A DNA stretch of 64,000 nt from an uncultured Roseburia sp. (lineage in GTDB: Bacteria; Bacillota; Clostridia; Lachnospirales; Lachnospiraceae). Below, one piece after another: positions 17,294-25,841 of the stretch. Under the pieces are notes generated by a model. The model was given only the letters and a program-made list of their open reading frames with translations. It did not search any database and was not told where the DNA came from. Location of the stretch: positions 1 to 64,000 of the forward strand of contig CAMAKU010000002.1 in the NCBI GenBank assembly GCA_945836255.1, in the 5' to 3' direction. Every line of letters starts with the position of its first letter. The first letter of the stretch is position 1. The translations under genes were made by a program, and so were the position numbers.

Positions 17294-18399
17294 TGCAAAA
17301 GGTGCTTGTTGTTGATAACTCTGCACTCATGAGAAGAAATTACTGTGATATAATAAACGCAGACAAAGACTTTCATGTAGTTGACATGAGCATAAATGGT
17401 GAAGATGCCTACAACAAAATACACAAAAATTTCTACGATGTTGTGATTCTGGGGATGACGTCGCCCAGAGTCGACGGTGTTGGTTTACTCAGGCAGTTGC
17501 AGGAGGAACAGATTGCGATTACAGTCATTCTGATTTCCACCACCTTGCCGGAAGACATGGAGCGGGTGAGACAAGCAATGTCGCTGGGGGCATATGATTA
17601 TGTCTGTCGTTTGACACGTTTCAACGGTGTGTCCGATGATTTTGCCCGGGATTTGTTGCAGTCAATGCGTTGTGCCATGGAAGGGAAACGCGCACCACAA
17701 CATACCAGCGAGGTGGCGGATCGTGTCAGCCGGCTGACACAGCGTACGATGGATACGCTGTCATCGGCGGATGCGCAACGGCCGGCAGTCAAAACCGGAT
17801 CGCCACGAAAAGTGTCCGGCAGAAAGCGTCTGATTGCGCTGGCGTGTTCCACTGGTGGTCCACAGGCATTGCAACTTATGATGCCGATGATTCCGGCGGA
17901 TATAGGAGTTCCCATTGTGTTAGTACAGCATATGCCGGCAGGCTTTACCGATGCTCTTGCAAGGCGATTAGATCAGACTTGTGCGGTTCATGTGAAAGAG
18001 GCAAAAGACCAGGATGTGCTGGAGCCGGGATGCGTTTATATTGCACCGGGTGGCAAGCATATGGAGATTAAGCAGAATGCGAACAAGGAAGCATATGTAA
18101 GCATCAATGACAAGCCGCCGATCAACAGCCTGAAGCCTTGTGCGGATGTGATGTATGAGTCGCTGATTCATTCCGATTATGCAGAGATTATCTGTGTTGT
18201 CCTGACGGGAATGGGGATGGATGGAACCAAAGGCATTACGGCTTTGTCAAAGCACAAGAAGATTTATGTAATTACAGAAAGTCAGGATACCTGTGTTGTC
18301 TATGGTATGCCCAAATCTATTGTGAATCATGGACTGGCAGATAAAACGGTTCCTATTAACCAGATTGCAGATGCAATTATTCAGAAATTGGGGGATTAG
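17293..18399 (+). CDS. cheB: Chemoreceptor methylesterase CheB with a degenerate receiver domain
   Basis: CheB removes methyl groups from (and can deamidate) chemoreceptors. The C-terminal esterase domain is intact: Ser in 'ACSTGGPQAL', His in 'LVQHMPAGFT' and Asp in 'LTGMGMDGT'. The N-terminal receiver is unusual. The expected phosphoacceptor Asp is Gly54 ('VVILGMTSP', codon ggg at 17452), the acidic pair is D8-N9, and the conserved Lys is Arg106 ('DYVCRL'). CheA is therefore unlikely to phosphorylate it in the normal way. The start overlaps the end of the PilZ gene by one base. Activity without phosphorylation is an inference. Confidence 0.92.
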   Translation: MQKVLVVDNSALMRRNYCDIINADKDFHVVDMSINGEDAYNKIHKNFYDVVILGMTSPRVDGVGLLRQLQEEQIAITVILISTTLPEDMERVRQAMSLGAYDYVCRLTRFNGVSDDFARDLLQSMRCAMEGKRAPQHTSEVADRVSRLTQRTMDTLSSADAQRPAVKTGSPRKVSGRKRLIALACSTGGPQALQLMMPMIPADIGVPIVLVQHMPAGFTDALARRLDQTCAVHVKEAKDQDVLEPGCVYIAPGGKHMEIKQNANKEAYVSINDKPPINSLKPCADVMYESLIHSDYAEIICVVLTGMGMDGTKGITALSKHKKIYVITESQDTCVVYGMPKSIVNHGLADKTVPINQIADAIIQKLGD

Positions 18400-18402
18400 A
18401 AA

Positions 18403-20502
18403 ATGGATGTAAGTCAATATCTCGACATTTTTATCGACGAAACCAATGGTCACATTCAGACATTGAATGATAATATTATGATTCTTGAAAAAGAACCGGA
18501 GAATAAGGATGTGATCAATGAGATTTTCCGTGCGGCGCACTCACTTAAGGGTATGGCTGGCACCATGGGCTTTAAGAAGATGCAGCGCTTGACCCATGAC
18601 ATGGAAAATGTATTTCAGGAAGTGCGAAATGATAATATCAAGGTGAACAGTAATTTGATCGATATTCTGTTTAATTGCCTGGATGCCATTGAGGAATATC
18701 TTGAGACGGTTAAGGCGACTTCCAACGAAGGCGATAATGGCAATGAAGCATTGATTCAGCAGTTGAATGATTATCTCAGTTCTGGTGGCAGTGCGACGCA
18801 GACCACAGGTGCCGCAGAGGCGGACAAGCCAGAAGTATCGGACGCATCACAGGAGAGTTCTGACGGTAAGACCTATCTTACGATTGATGTGGATGATGTC
18901 TCTTGCAACAAGATCAAAGAAGCGCAGGAAGCAGGCTTACATGTCTATGGAATGACGGTACATATTCAGAAAGAGTGTCTCCTGAAAGCAGCCAGAGCAT
19001 TTCTGGTGTTTAAAGCGATTGAGGATTTTGGCGAGATTCTGGTGTACAATCCCAGTTCCCAGGATATTGAAGACGAGAAGTTTGAATTTGAGTTTAGTCT
19101 GGTGATTGCTTCTGAGCATGATTTGCAGCCTATGGTAGATGCGGTGAAGGCTGTATCAGAGATTGAGGGCGTTGATGCCGGTGAGGTATCTTACGAGCAT
19201 TATCTGGAGAAGACTGACCTTCCGGAAGAGTCGCAGCAAGAGGAAGAGACGAAGCCTGCTGCTAAGAGTTCTGCAGAGCCGGCAAAGACATCTGCCAGCA
19301 AGACCGCATCCAACAATAAGAATGCGAACAACAAGCCGGTAACCGCGAGAACGGTCCGTGTCGATATTGAGAAACTGGATGCCTTGATGAATCAGGTCAG
19401 TGAGTTGATCATTGCAAAGAACAGTCTGGTTGCTATCAGCGACTCAGATCAGAGCGGTGACTACAATACTCAGACCTTCCATGATCAGATCGAATATCTG
19501 GAGAGAATTACAACCAATCTCCATGAGTCTGTTATGAAGGTACGAATGGTTCCCATTGAGAGCGTTGTTAATAAGTTCCCGAGAATGATTCGAGACCTGA
19601 GCCGTAAATTAAATAAGCCTATGGAATTGTATATGTCCGGTGAAGAGACCGAACTTGACCGTACCGTTGTGGATCAGATTGGTGATCCGCTGCAGCATTT
19701 GCTTCGTAATTCTGCCGATCACGGCATTGAATCTCCGGAGGAGAGACGTAAATGCGGCAAGCCGGAGACAGGAAGTATCATTCTCAATGCATTCCAGGAA
19801 GGCAATAATGTCATCATTGAGGTAAAGGATGACGGTGCCGGTATCGATACCGAACGCGTTAAGGCAAAGGCAGTGGAACGTGGACTGGTAACGGAGGAAC
19901 AGGCAGAGAATCTTTCCCAGAAGGAGATCATTGATTTCCTGTTTATGCCGAGTTTTTCTATGGCAAAGAAGATTACTGATATCTCAGGACGTGGCGTTGG
20001 ACTGGATGTAGTAAAGTCTAACATCGAGGCATTAGGCGGCGATGTTACCGTTAAGAGTGTTAAGGGAACCGGAACGACGTTTATTGTTCGCTTGCCGTTG
20101 ACGCTTGCTATTATTCAGGCATTGATGGTAGAAGTGCGTGACGAAAAATATGCCATTGCGCTGGGATCTATTCAGAATATTGAGAGTATTCCGGTGGGTG
20201 ATATTAAGTATGTACAGGCGGAAGAAGTCATCCACTTAAGAGGTCTGGTGATTCCGCTGATTCGTCTGGATCAGTTGCTTGACTCCGCACCTAAGGAGGA
20301 GGAACCGGAGACGTTGACTGTGGTCATTGTCAAGAAGGGCGACAGTTATGCAGGACTAGTTGTTGACAATTTGATCGGTCAGCAGGAAATCGTTATTAAG
20401 TCTCTTGGTAAGTGCATCGATAACAATAAGATCATCAGTGGTGCGACCATTCTTGGTGATGGTGAAGTGGCCCTGATTCTCGATGTGAATGCAATCTTTT
20501 AG
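18403..20502 (+). CDS. cheA: Chemotaxis histidine kinase CheA
   Basis: CheA phosphorylates CheY under control of the receptor-CheW array. Domains in order are: HPt with His46 ('RAAHSLKGMAGTMGF'); a P2-type response-regulator docking domain (~145-270); a Lys/Ala/Asn-rich linker; a P3 dimerisation helix pair (~315-400); HATPase with N box 'LLRNSADHGIE', G1 'DDGAGID' and G2 'GRGVGLDVVKSNIEALGG'; and the C-terminal CheW-like domain. All catalytic motifs look intact at 699 residues. cheW follows after 18 bases. Confidence 0.97.
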   Translation: MDVSQYLDIFIDETNGHIQTLNDNIMILEKEPENKDVINEIFRAAHSLKGMAGTMGFKKMQRLTHDMENVFQEVRNDNIKVNSNLIDILFNCLDAIEEYLETVKATSNEGDNGNEALIQQLNDYLSSGGSATQTTGAAEADKPEVSDASQESSDGKTYLTIDVDDVSCNKIKEAQEAGLHVYGMTVHIQKECLLKAARAFLVFKAIEDFGEILVYNPSSQDIEDEKFEFEFSLVIASEHDLQPMVDAVKAVSEIEGVDAGEVSYEHYLEKTDLPEESQQEEETKPAAKSSAEPAKTSASKTASNNKNANNKPVTARTVRVDIEKLDALMNQVSELIIAKNSLVAISDSDQSGDYNTQTFHDQIEYLERITTNLHESVMKVRMVPIESVVNKFPRMIRDLSRKLNKPMELYMSGEETELDRTVVDQIGDPLQHLLRNSADHGIESPEERRKCGKPETGSIILNAFQEGNNVIIEVKDDGAGIDTERVKAKAVERGLVTEEQAENLSQKEIIDFLFMPSFSMAKKITDISGRGVGLDVVKSNIEALGGDVTVKSVKGTGTTFIVRLPLTLAIIQALMVEVRDEKYAIALGSIQNIESIPVGDIKYVQAEEVIHLRGLVIPLIRLDQLLDSAPKEEEPETLTVVIVKKGDSYAGLVVDNLIGQQEIVIKSLGKCIDNNKIISGATILGDGEVALILDVNAIF

Positions 20503-20520
20503 TTTGGGAGGTAAAGTGTC

Positions 20521-20991
20521 ATGAAAGACGAATACGGATTGGACGTTGTTGAAAAAGAAAAAGTGCAGTACATTGTAGTATCTATTGGCAATGAACATTA
20601 CGGACTGGATATTTCTTACGTGGATAATATTGTTCGCATGTGTAAGATTACCCGGGTGCCAAAGGCACCGTTCCATTATATCGGCATTATCAATATCCGT
20701 GGTGAAGTGGTACCACTGATGAGTCTGCGCCGCAAGATGGGATTGGAAGACGATACGTTTACGGACATTTCCCGTATCATTATCTTAAAGACAGAGGAAC
20801 AGGGACTGGTAGGCGTGGTCGTGGACGAAGTGAAGGAAGTTATTGCGTTGACGGAAGATGACATTGACCGTAATGCGCAGAATTCACAGGGAGACAAGCA
20901 GAACTATATTAACGGTATCGGAAAGAACGGAGATGAATTAATCTCTATTCTGGAACTTTCAGCCATCCTGGAGGAAGGCACAATGTCGTGA
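20521..20991 (+). CDS. cheW: Chemotaxis adaptor CheW
   Basis: CheW couples chemoreceptors to CheA. The protein is a single CheW domain with the pattern 'QYIVVSIGNEHYGLDISYV', 'PKAPFHYIGIINIRGEVVPLMSLR' and 'VVVDEVKEVI'. Length (156) is typical. The start at 20521 has a GGGAGG site. It shares the operon with CheA, CheC and CheD. Confidence 0.96.
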   Translation: MKDEYGLDVVEKEKVQYIVVSIGNEHYGLDISYVDNIVRMCKITRVPKAPFHYIGIINIRGEVVPLMSLRRKMGLEDDTFTDISRIIILKTEEQGLVGVVVDEVKEVIALTEDDIDRNAQNSQGDKQNYINGIGKNGDELISILELSAILEEGTMS

Positions 20992-21004
20992 TTTGGAGGA
21001 CGAT

Positions 21005-21619
21005 ATGATCAGTTTACAGGAAGTAAATGAAAAGTATCTCGATGTATTGACCGAGATTGGTAATATCGGTGCCGGCAACGCTACTACAGCGATTGCTGAT
21101 ATGTTAGGACTTCGTATTGATATGAACGTGCCACAGGTGCAATTCCTTCCGGTGGAGGAGATTGGCACTTCCATTGGTGCGGAAGATGAAGTGATTGTCG
21201 GCATTATGCTAGGTGTAGGCAGTGATATTGACGGAAGTATGATGTTTTTGATGGATATGAATTCGGCCCATCATATTATTAACCGTTTGATGATGCGCCC
21301 GGATGACTATATGGAAGATTTTGACGAGATGGATCTTTCTGCTGTCAAGGAGGTCGGCAATATTATTGCAGGCTCTTATTTGTCAGCATTATCCGGTTTG
21401 ACAGGCTTGACCATTACGCCAACGGTGCCGTTTGTGGCAGTGGATATGGCGGCTGCAATCCTTAGCGTACCGGCGATTCAGTTTGGTATGTTTGGTGACA
21501 ATGCATTGATGATTAAGACAGAGTTTAGTGACGAAATGAAGATTAACGGCTATTTTATTCTTATGCCGGAAGAAGAGTCATATGAGAAAATCTTATCTTC
21601 GCTAGGTTTGCCGGTTTAG
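21005..21619 (+). CDS. cheC: CheY-P phosphatase CheC
   Basis: CheC dephosphorylates CheY-P and forms a complex with CheD in the Firmicutes adaptation system. Both phosphatase signatures are present: 'EIGNIGAGNA' and 'KEVGNIIAGSY' (the E..N pairs). The tracked TTG 20993 overlaps the GGAGG site itself, so ATG 21005 with a 5-base spacer is the start, giving 204 residues. Unlike FliY it has no FliN domain. Confidence 0.95.
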   Translation: MISLQEVNEKYLDVLTEIGNIGAGNATTAIADMLGLRIDMNVPQVQFLPVEEIGTSIGAEDEVIVGIMLGVGSDIDGSMMFLMDMNSAHHIINRLMMRPDDYMEDFDEMDLSAVKEVGNIIAGSYLSALSGLTGLTITPTVPFVAVDMAAAILSVPAIQFGMFGDNALMIKTEFSDEMKINGYFILMPEEESYEKILSSLGLPV

Positions 21620-21628
21620 GGGATGTAT

Positions 21629-22117
21629 ATGGGACAAGTAATAAAGGTTGGTATGGCAGATCTTAATATCTGCAAGGCACCGGATGTTCTGACGACGATT
21701 GGTCTGGGATCGTGTATCGGAATTGCATTGTATGATCCGGTAACGAAAATCAGTGGCCTTGCACATATTATGCTACCAGATAGTACACAAATCAGAAACA
21801 ATTCTAATATTGCCAAATTTGCCGACACAGGAATACAGAAGTTATATGATGATATGATCAAAGCCGGTGCCAATCGCACGAAGATTGTCGCCAAGATAGC
21901 CGGCGGTGCCAAGATGTTTGAATTGAGCAACGCCGGAACGCAGGGGATTAATATCGGAGAAAAAAATGCAATCGCTTCCAGAGAGAAGTTGAAATCACTG
22001 GGGATTCCGCTGATTGCCGAAGATACCGGTCTTAATTTTGGTCGGACAGTGGAATTATACAGCGAGACAGGACAATTTTTGATCAAGGCTGTGGGTAAGC
22101 AGGAAAAGTATATCTAG
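21629..22117 (+). CDS. cheD: Chemoreceptor glutamine deamidase CheD
   Basis: CheD deamidates receptor glutamines and is regulated by CheC. The catalytic Cys lies in 'TIGLGSCIGIALYD' and the His in 'GLAHIMLPDS', with the downstream 'KIAGGAKMF' typical of the family. ATG 21629 is chosen because the GGGG site abuts the upstream ATG 21623. It directly follows cheC, as its binding partner would be expected to. Confidence 0.95.
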   Translation: MGQVIKVGMADLNICKAPDVLTTIGLGSCIGIALYDPVTKISGLAHIMLPDSTQIRNNSNIAKFADTGIQKLYDDMIKAGANRTKIVAKIAGGAKMFELSNAGTQGINIGEKNAIASREKLKSLGIPLIAEDTGLNFGRTVELYSETGQFLIKAVGKQEKYI

Positions 22118-22125
22118 GAGGGCTT

Positions 22126-22398
22126 ATGAATACAAAACCGATTCCTATCATTATTACGTTGCTTGCCGCAGGCATCTCCTGTCTGGTATCGGCGATACAG
22201 GGCGTATCTTTTGGGATTTATACCAAGCGTCTGATCATTACAGTGGTTTGTTTTGCTGTGATCGGAATTGTGGTTCGAGTGGTTTTGGAACGCTCATTTG
22301 CGGTCATGGAACCGGAACCGGAGGATGAAGAACAGGAAGTCGAGGAAGACGAGAGTACCTTAGAAGATGTTCATTCTGGAGAAGAACAGGAAGAGTAA
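22126..22398 (+). CDS. Small membrane protein of the fla/che operon
   Basis: I do not recognise a named family. The 90-residue product has two hydrophobic segments (residues ~6-24 and ~36-54), so it is probably a small two-pass membrane protein, then a very acidic Glu-rich tail of about 35 residues. An AGGAGG site precedes the ATG. Its place between cheD and sigD suggests a motility or late-assembly link, but no function can be assigned from sequence. Confidence 0.75.
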   Translation: MNTKPIPIIITLLAAGISCLVSAIQGVSFGIYTKRLIITVVCFAVIGIVVRVVLERSFAVMEPEPEDEEQEVEEDESTLEDVHSGEEQEE

Positions 22399-22418
22399 AT
22401 TAACGTCGGGGGCACAGG

Positions 22419-23189
22419 ATGAAGACGGTTGACAAGGACAAACTATGGGATTCTTATCGAAAGAAGCCAACACCGGAAATCAGAGAACAGATTATTATTG
22501 AATATGCACCACTGGTCAAGGTCGTTGCAGGACGCCTGAGTATCTATCTTGGCAGTAATGTGGAATTCGATGATCTGGTTAGTTATGGCGTGTTTGGATT
22601 GATTGATGCCATAGATAAGTTTGATTTGGATAAAGATGTTAAATTTGAGACCTACGCGAGCCTTCGCATACGTGGTTCGATTTTAGATCAGATTCGTAAA
22701 ATGGATTGGATTCCGCGGACGGTCAGACAAAAGCAGAAAAAGATTGACGAAGCCATCAAATCCGTGGAGATGCGGACGGGGAAGACGGCCACGGATGAGG
22801 AGATTGCGGAGGAACTGGGATTAAGTGACGGAGAACTGCTGGATTGGCAGTCGCAGTTAAAAGTTACGAATGTGATTTCCCTGAATGAATTTGTGGAGCA
22901 GGGAGCAGAACCGGTGATGGATGCCCACCGCAATTCGCATTTTATTCAGCCGGAGGAGATGATTTCCCAGCAGGAATTAAAGAAAATGCTGGGTGAAGCG
23001 TTGGAAACGCTGACGGAGAAGGAACGCAAAGTTGTTTTAATGTATTATTACGAAGATATGACGCTCAAGGAAATCAGTGCAGTTCTGGAAGTGTCAGAAT
23101 CTCGTGTCTCGCAATTGCACACAAAGGCGATTGCGAAGATGCGTAAACGTATGGGCAACTATCTTGGGATATTGACAAATAATGATTAA
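22419..23189 (+). CDS. sigD: Flagellar sigma factor sigma-28 (SigD/FliA)
   Basis: This sigma factor transcribes late flagellar genes such as flagellin and receptors. Region 2 ('FDDLVSYGVFGLIDAIDKFD', 'FETYASLRIRGSILDQIRKMDWIPR') and the region 4 helix-turn-helix ('LKEISAVLEVSESRVSQLHTKAI') are typical of the FliA/WhiG group. Length (256) is normal. It lies near the 3' end of the operon, where transcript reach can control the late genes, as in Bacillus (family knowledge). Confidence 0.95.
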   Translation: MKTVDKDKLWDSYRKKPTPEIREQIIIEYAPLVKVVAGRLSIYLGSNVEFDDLVSYGVFGLIDAIDKFDLDKDVKFETYASLRIRGSILDQIRKMDWIPRTVRQKQKKIDEAIKSVEMRTGKTATDEEIAEELGLSDGELLDWQSQLKVTNVISLNEFVEQGAEPVMDAHRNSHFIQPEEMISQQELKKMLGEALETLTEKERKVVLMYYYEDMTLKEISAVLEVSESRVSQLHTKAIAKMRKRMGNYLGILTNND

Positions 23190-23199
23190 GGGGGATGAA

Positions 23200-24798
23200 A
23201 TGGAGCAAAAAAACGGTTATTTTAGACTGCGTTGGGAAGAACAGATGGCAGTCTGTCAAATTTTTGCACCGAAAGACGATGGCGTGCCGGTTTCTTACAA
23301 GGAACTGGCTTCTTTTTTAAACAACCATGGGATTGAAGGATATAAAGAGGCAGAACTGGTTCAGGCGATTCGCAGCAATCAGGACTGCCAGGTGAATCTG
23401 ACACAGGGCGATGGAATTGAGTTCGCAGAGTCACTGGAACTACAGTGCTCGCTGGACAAGATGAAGATCACCGGTGTATTTTATCCACCCACAGAAAAGG
23501 GAAGTCTGATGAATGCACAGGATATTGAGGCTTTTTTGCGGGGAAAAGGGGTCCGCTTTGGGGTGCAGGATGATGTTATTGAAGCGTTTCTGGAACATCA
23601 CATTTACAATACCCCACTGGTATTGGCGGAAGGAAAGCAGCCGGTGCATGGTCGAGATGCGCGGATTGAATATTATTTTAATACGAATCCATCCCTGAAG
23701 CCAAAGCACAACGAGGATGGCTCCGTGGATTATCACGCATTGAATACCATCTGTGCCGTGGAAAAAGGTGACAAACTTGCCACCTTGTATCCGATGGATC
23801 AAGGTGAGCCGGGCATGGATGTATTTGGCAAGGCGATCCCACCCAGAACTGTCAAGAATCGCGTACTGGAATATGGAAGAAATATTACGGTGTCAGAGGA
23901 TGGTCTGAATCTGTATTCCGATGTGACGGGGCATGTATCACTGACGGATGGAAAGGTATTTGTCTCTGATGTCTATGAAGTGCCGGCTGATGTGGATACG
24001 ACCACCGGAGATATTGATTATGCGGGCAGTGTTCATATCCGAGGCAATGTCCGGGGCGGATTCACAGTGATTGCCAAAGACGATATTGTGGTTGAAGGTA
24101 GTGTGGAAGATGCCATGTTGCAGGCAGGCGGCGATATTATTGTAAAGTGTGGTATCCAAGGTATGCAGCGGGGGATTCTGGAAGCTCAGGGCAACGTGGT
24201 TACCAAGTATATCGAGAATGCTAAGGTGTTTGCCGGTGGATACGTGGAGACCGGTTCCATTATTTACAGTGAAGTTGGTGCGGGGGAAGATATTATTGTG
24301 GCTGAGAAAAAGGGCTTCATTAACGGTGGCGTGATTCGTGCCGGCGGCAAGGTGGAGGCCAACAGTATCGGTTCTGCTATGGGGGCAAGTACCACGATTG
24401 AAGTGGGAATCCAGCCGGAACAAAAAGAACGATATAACCAGTTGCAAAAGGAGATCGAGGCATCCAAGCAGGGTATCGCCAAAATCCAGCCGGTGGTGGA
24501 AAAATATATGCAGTTTATCAAGACGGGACAGGAACTTGACCCGAAACATAAAACCTATTTTAACCAGTTGTTGGCGCAACTTAAGCAGATGAAGCAGGAA
24601 CTGGAAGAGAACCAGAAAGAGTATGAGAGTCTGCATCAGAATATGTTAGTGGGAACCCATGCAAAAGTGTCGGTACACAAAGATATCTATCCCGGCACCA
24701 TTGTAACCATTTCGGATGCCTCCTATACCTTGAAGGACAAGCGTTCCTTCTGTTGCCTGGAGCGCAAAAACGGGGAGATTGTAATCTCTAATCTTTAA
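23200..24798 (+). CDS. FapA-family (DUF342) protein
   Basis: This protein has the DUF342/FapA architecture: an N-terminal mixed domain, a right-handed beta-helix region with repeating Gly-Val-Asn patterns ('VHIRGNVRGGF', 'VVEGSVEDAMLQAGGDIIVKCGI') at ~280-400, and a coiled coil at ~405-480. Members have been linked to polar flagellar assembly or cell-surface polymer systems, but the function is not settled. ATG 23200 after AAGGGGGA is preferred over the tracked 23182 that overlaps sigD. It is cytoplasmic by sequence, with no signal peptide. Confidence 0.83.
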   Translation: MEQKNGYFRLRWEEQMAVCQIFAPKDDGVPVSYKELASFLNNHGIEGYKEAELVQAIRSNQDCQVNLTQGDGIEFAESLELQCSLDKMKITGVFYPPTEKGSLMNAQDIEAFLRGKGVRFGVQDDVIEAFLEHHIYNTPLVLAEGKQPVHGRDARIEYYFNTNPSLKPKHNEDGSVDYHALNTICAVEKGDKLATLYPMDQGEPGMDVFGKAIPPRTVKNRVLEYGRNITVSEDGLNLYSDVTGHVSLTDGKVFVSDVYEVPADVDTTTGDIDYAGSVHIRGNVRGGFTVIAKDDIVVEGSVEDAMLQAGGDIIVKCGIQGMQRGILEAQGNVVTKYIENAKVFAGGYVETGSIIYSEVGAGEDIIVAEKKGFINGGVIRAGGKVEANSIGSAMGASTTIEVGIQPEQKERYNQLQKEIEASKQGIAKIQPVVEKYMQFIKTGQELDPKHKTYFNQLLAQLKQMKQELEENQKEYESLHQNMLVGTHAKVSVHKDIYPGTIVTISDASYTLKDKRSFCCLERKNGEIVISNL

Positions 24799-24811
24799 GG
24801 AGGTGCCTGCT

Positions 24812-25135
24812 ATGACGATTCGTCCGGTTGATTTCAATGGAATGATCCAAAATACGCACGAAGCCGCAACCGCAAAGACCAATGAGGACCACAAGGCTGT
24901 TTTGCAACAACAGAATGTACAAGCGGCTGTGGTACGGGAAGAACAGTCGGCCAGTTCTACGGTCAGACAGATGGAGGAGTCCCAACAGCATGAATATAAT
25001 TACGAAGACGGGGACGGGGATGGCACCGGTTATGATGGGCGCGGGAGAAAACGCCCCAAAAAGAAAAAACAACTGGATGGGGATGGCACGGTTCGCATCA
25101 AAAACGGACAGCCTTCTTTCGATGTAAAGATATAA
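24812..25135 (+). CDS. Hypothetical protein, charged and low complexity
   Basis: I do not recognise this 107-residue protein. The start ATG 24812 has a perfect AGGAGGTG site with a 7-base spacer (the tracked GTG 24803 lies within that site). The N-terminus 'MTIRPVDFNGMIQ' is followed by a Gln/Glu-rich helix, an acidic 'DGDGDG' stretch and a basic 'RKRPKKKKQ' stretch. No membrane helix is visible. Strong SD and operon position argue that it is expressed. Confidence 0.75.
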   Translation: MTIRPVDFNGMIQNTHEAATAKTNEDHKAVLQQQNVQAAVVREEQSASSTVRQMEESQQHEYNYEDGDGDGTGYDGRGRKRPKKKKQLDGDGTVRIKNGQPSFDVKI

Positions 25136-25148
25136 GTAAGGAGTAGAT

Positions 25149-25841
25149 ATGACGGGATTACAGATTGCATTGATCTTAATTGGCGCAGTATGTATTATTG
25201 GCAGTTTCTTCATTTCGGAGAAACTGTCTTCTTCCGATTTGGAAGAAATGCAGAAGATGAGTGAAAAAGAACTCAAAGTGATTCTAGATACCGAAATGCA
25301 GAAAGCCTCATCGGATATGGAAGACCGTATTCAGTCGAAGGTGGATGACATGATGGATGATCTGGAGCGTAAAGGAGAGAAAGAGACCAACGAAAAGATC
25401 ATGGCGATCAGTGAGTATTCGGACACGGTTTTAAATGCGATGAATAAATCACATGACGAAATTGTCTTCTTATACGATATGCTTAACGACAAACAGGAAA
25501 AGGTCAGTGAACTGACAAAGGAATTGCAGTTGATGCAGTCGGCCGTAACCCAGATGGAGCAGTTGCTGGATGATAAGATTGCACTGGTGGAGGAACAGTC
25601 GGCCGGACAGGTAGAACTGGCATACGAGGAGGAACAGCGGGAAGCAGATCCGACGCTGGAAGATGCCTTCAAGACTCAGTTGACCGATGCGATGGACAAG
25701 GAAGACAGCCGGGATAATAGCGAGATTCTTCAGTTATATAAAGAAGGCGTCAGTGAAGTGGAGATCGCAAAAAAATTAGGCCGTGGTCTCGGGGAAATCA
25801 AACTGGTTCTGGGGCTGTTTGGTGAGGAGCAGAACGAATGA
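25149..25841 (+). CDS. Membrane-anchored coiled-coil protein (DUF6115-like)
   Basis: One N-terminal membrane helix (residues ~4-22) is followed by ~150 residues of coiled coil and a C-terminal helix-turn-helix-like module 'EILQLYKEGVSEVEIAKKLGRGLGEIKLVLGL'. This C-terminus matches what I know as DUF6115 in clostridial motility regions. The HTH could bind DNA or act as a protein-binding module. Its stop overlaps the next ATG by 4 bases. Function is unknown. Confidence 0.8.
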   Translation: MTGLQIALILIGAVCIIGSFFISEKLSSSDLEEMQKMSEKELKVILDTEMQKASSDMEDRIQSKVDDMMDDLERKGEKETNEKIMAISEYSDTVLNAMNKSHDEIVFLYDMLNDKQEKVSELTKELQLMQSAVTQMEQLLDDKIALVEEQSAGQVELAYEEEQREADPTLEDAFKTQLTDAMDKEDSRDNSEILQLYKEGVSEVEIAKKLGRGLGEIKLVLGLFGEEQNE

